DNA of 5,517 bases, from the NCBI GenBank assembly GCA_007118795.1, contig SKQX01000137.1, positions 1-5,517 on the forward strand, given 5' to 3'. The translations under genes and the position numbers were made by a program. Of the stretch, positions 4,954-5,517 are shown piece by piece. The number at the start of each line of letters is the position of its first letter. Position 1 is the stretch's first letter. The stretch is from Thermoflexales bacterium (lineage in GTDB: Bacteria > Chloroflexota > Anaerolineae > B4-G1). Under the pieces are notes generated by a model. It saw only the letters and a program-made list of their open reading frames with translations. It was not told the DNA's origin and ran no database searches.

Positions 4954-5517
4954 TCACCGGACCAGAAGAACCGGAACTCGCGTCACGTCCAGAAAACTTA
5001 AGACCGCCTCGTCCTCCAGGGCTTCTTCTCCTGCGGGGAGTACCAGGGTCCCGCCCTCCTCGTGGGCCACGAGATGGGCCAGTCGGGAAACACTCCCTTT
5101 CGTGAGCCTGTGGAAGCTGAGCTCGATCCCCTGATCTTCCCACCGCTCCGTGACCTTCTGCTCCATGCAGGAGGCCTCGTCCGGATCTTCACCCACCAGG
5201 AAGATCATCACGTGCCCGTCATCGTCTTTGGTAAGCTCCGCGGCGGTGGCCACAGCCTTGTCGGCCAACGACGTACCATCGTAGACGACCCGCATAGGGG
5301 GCTCTATCTCCGCGCCTCCCCTGAGGACCAGAGTGGACGCCAGGGTCTTGGTAAGGACCTCGCGCACAGCAGGGGCCAGATGCTCCGTCTCGAAGGGCGA
5401 CCAGGCCCCTTTCCCCATAATGACCACGTCGGCTTCAGCGGCCGCCGCCAGCACCTCGGGCGCCACTCGCCCTCGTACGACACGGAAGGTACAACGCGTC
5501 GCCAGGCGCTGTGTGCG
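4954..5517 (-). CDS. Universal stress protein with tandem UspA-like domains, C-terminal part (start beyond the window)
   Basis: 187 residues of an open frame that continues past the window edge; the GTG at 5466 is an internal valine codon, since FRVVRGRVAPEVL (11-23) reads across it. Residues 1-65 are the end of a first UspA-like domain: the FRVVRG strand, the helix APEVLAAAAEAD (19-30), VVIMGKGAW (31-39), the helix AVREVL (50-55) and the strand STLVLR (61-66). Residues 74-187 form a second domain: MRVVYDGTSLADKAVATAAEL (75-95), HVMIFLVGEDPDEA (102-115), a central helix (117-129), ARLV-like ARLAHLVAHEEGGTLVLPAG equivalent (145-163) and a final VPVLLVR strand. The USP nucleotide motif G-x2-G-x9-G(S/T) is degenerate in both domains, so ATP binding is doubtful. 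Relatives are usually near 280-320 residues, so roughly 100 or more N-terminal residues are probably missing. Probably cytoplasmic; first gene of the visible series. Confidence 0.85.
   Translation of the reverse strand, partial: RTQRLATRCTFRVVRGRVAPEVLAAAAEADVVIMGKGAWSPFETEHLAPAVREVLTKTLASTLVLRGGAEIEPPMRVVYDGTSLADKAVATAAELTKDDDGHVMIFLVGEDPDEASCMEQKVTERWEDQGIELSFHRLTKGSVSRLAHLVAHEEGGTLVLPAGEEALEDEAVLSFLDVTRVPVLLVR

Noticed and set aside
5464..5466. GTG as the start codon of the universal stress protein
   Set aside because: The upstream frame is open to the window edge and encodes conserved family residues (FRVVRG), and no ribosome binding site precedes the GTG.

Overview
This is a GC-rich bacterial window in which every recognisable gene lies on the minus strand, so transcription runs from high to low coordinates. 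In that order the genes are: the C-terminal part of a tandem universal stress protein (4954-5517, cut by the window edge); an unrecognised soluble protein with two beta-sandwich-like halves (4213-4899); a 500-residue membrane protein made of repeated conserved TM helix units, of the mechanosensitive-channel-associated type (2579-4081); a SixA-type phosphohistidine phosphatase (2016-2492); a dodecin (1654-1860); a YbhB/YbcL-type PEBP family protein (770-1234); and the N-terminal part of an MgtC/SapB-DUF4010 membrane protein (1-394, cut by the window edge). Most starts have a clear AGGAG-type ribosome binding site.

The organism cannot be named from this sequence. Two interspersed repeats in the gap at 395-769 (a CCCTCTCCC/GGGAGAGGG hairpin repeat and a TCATTCCGAG...GAGGAATCT repeat) recall those scattered through many environmental genomes, including Chloroflexota. 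That suggests an uncultured, free-living, GC-rich environmental bacterium, but this is inference.

Layout: the genes from 5517 down to about 2016 are fairly closely spaced (gaps of 54, 131 and 86 bases). From 2015 down the gaps widen (155, 419 and 375 bases), so the last three genes are probably separate units. Strong hairpins lie just past the channel-like gene (2551-2573) and the dodecin gene (1587-1627). In both, a mismatch on the plus strand becomes a G-U pair in the minus-strand RNA, which fits 3' ends of minus-strand transcripts. Neither has a clear U-tract.

Together the genes read as a stress and homeostasis neighbourhood: a stress protein, an osmotic or membrane-tension protein, a phosphohistidine phosphatase, a flavin- or metal-handling small protein and an MgtC-like membrane protein. 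They do not form one obvious pathway. I see no CRISPR array, tRNA, rRNA, transposase or intact mobile element, and no convincing previously undescribed system. The best leads are the five-unit repeat membrane protein without a MscS pore domain, the unrecognised two-domain protein encoded beside it, the dodecin lacking the usual flavin-binding residues, and the apparently nested intergenic repeats.
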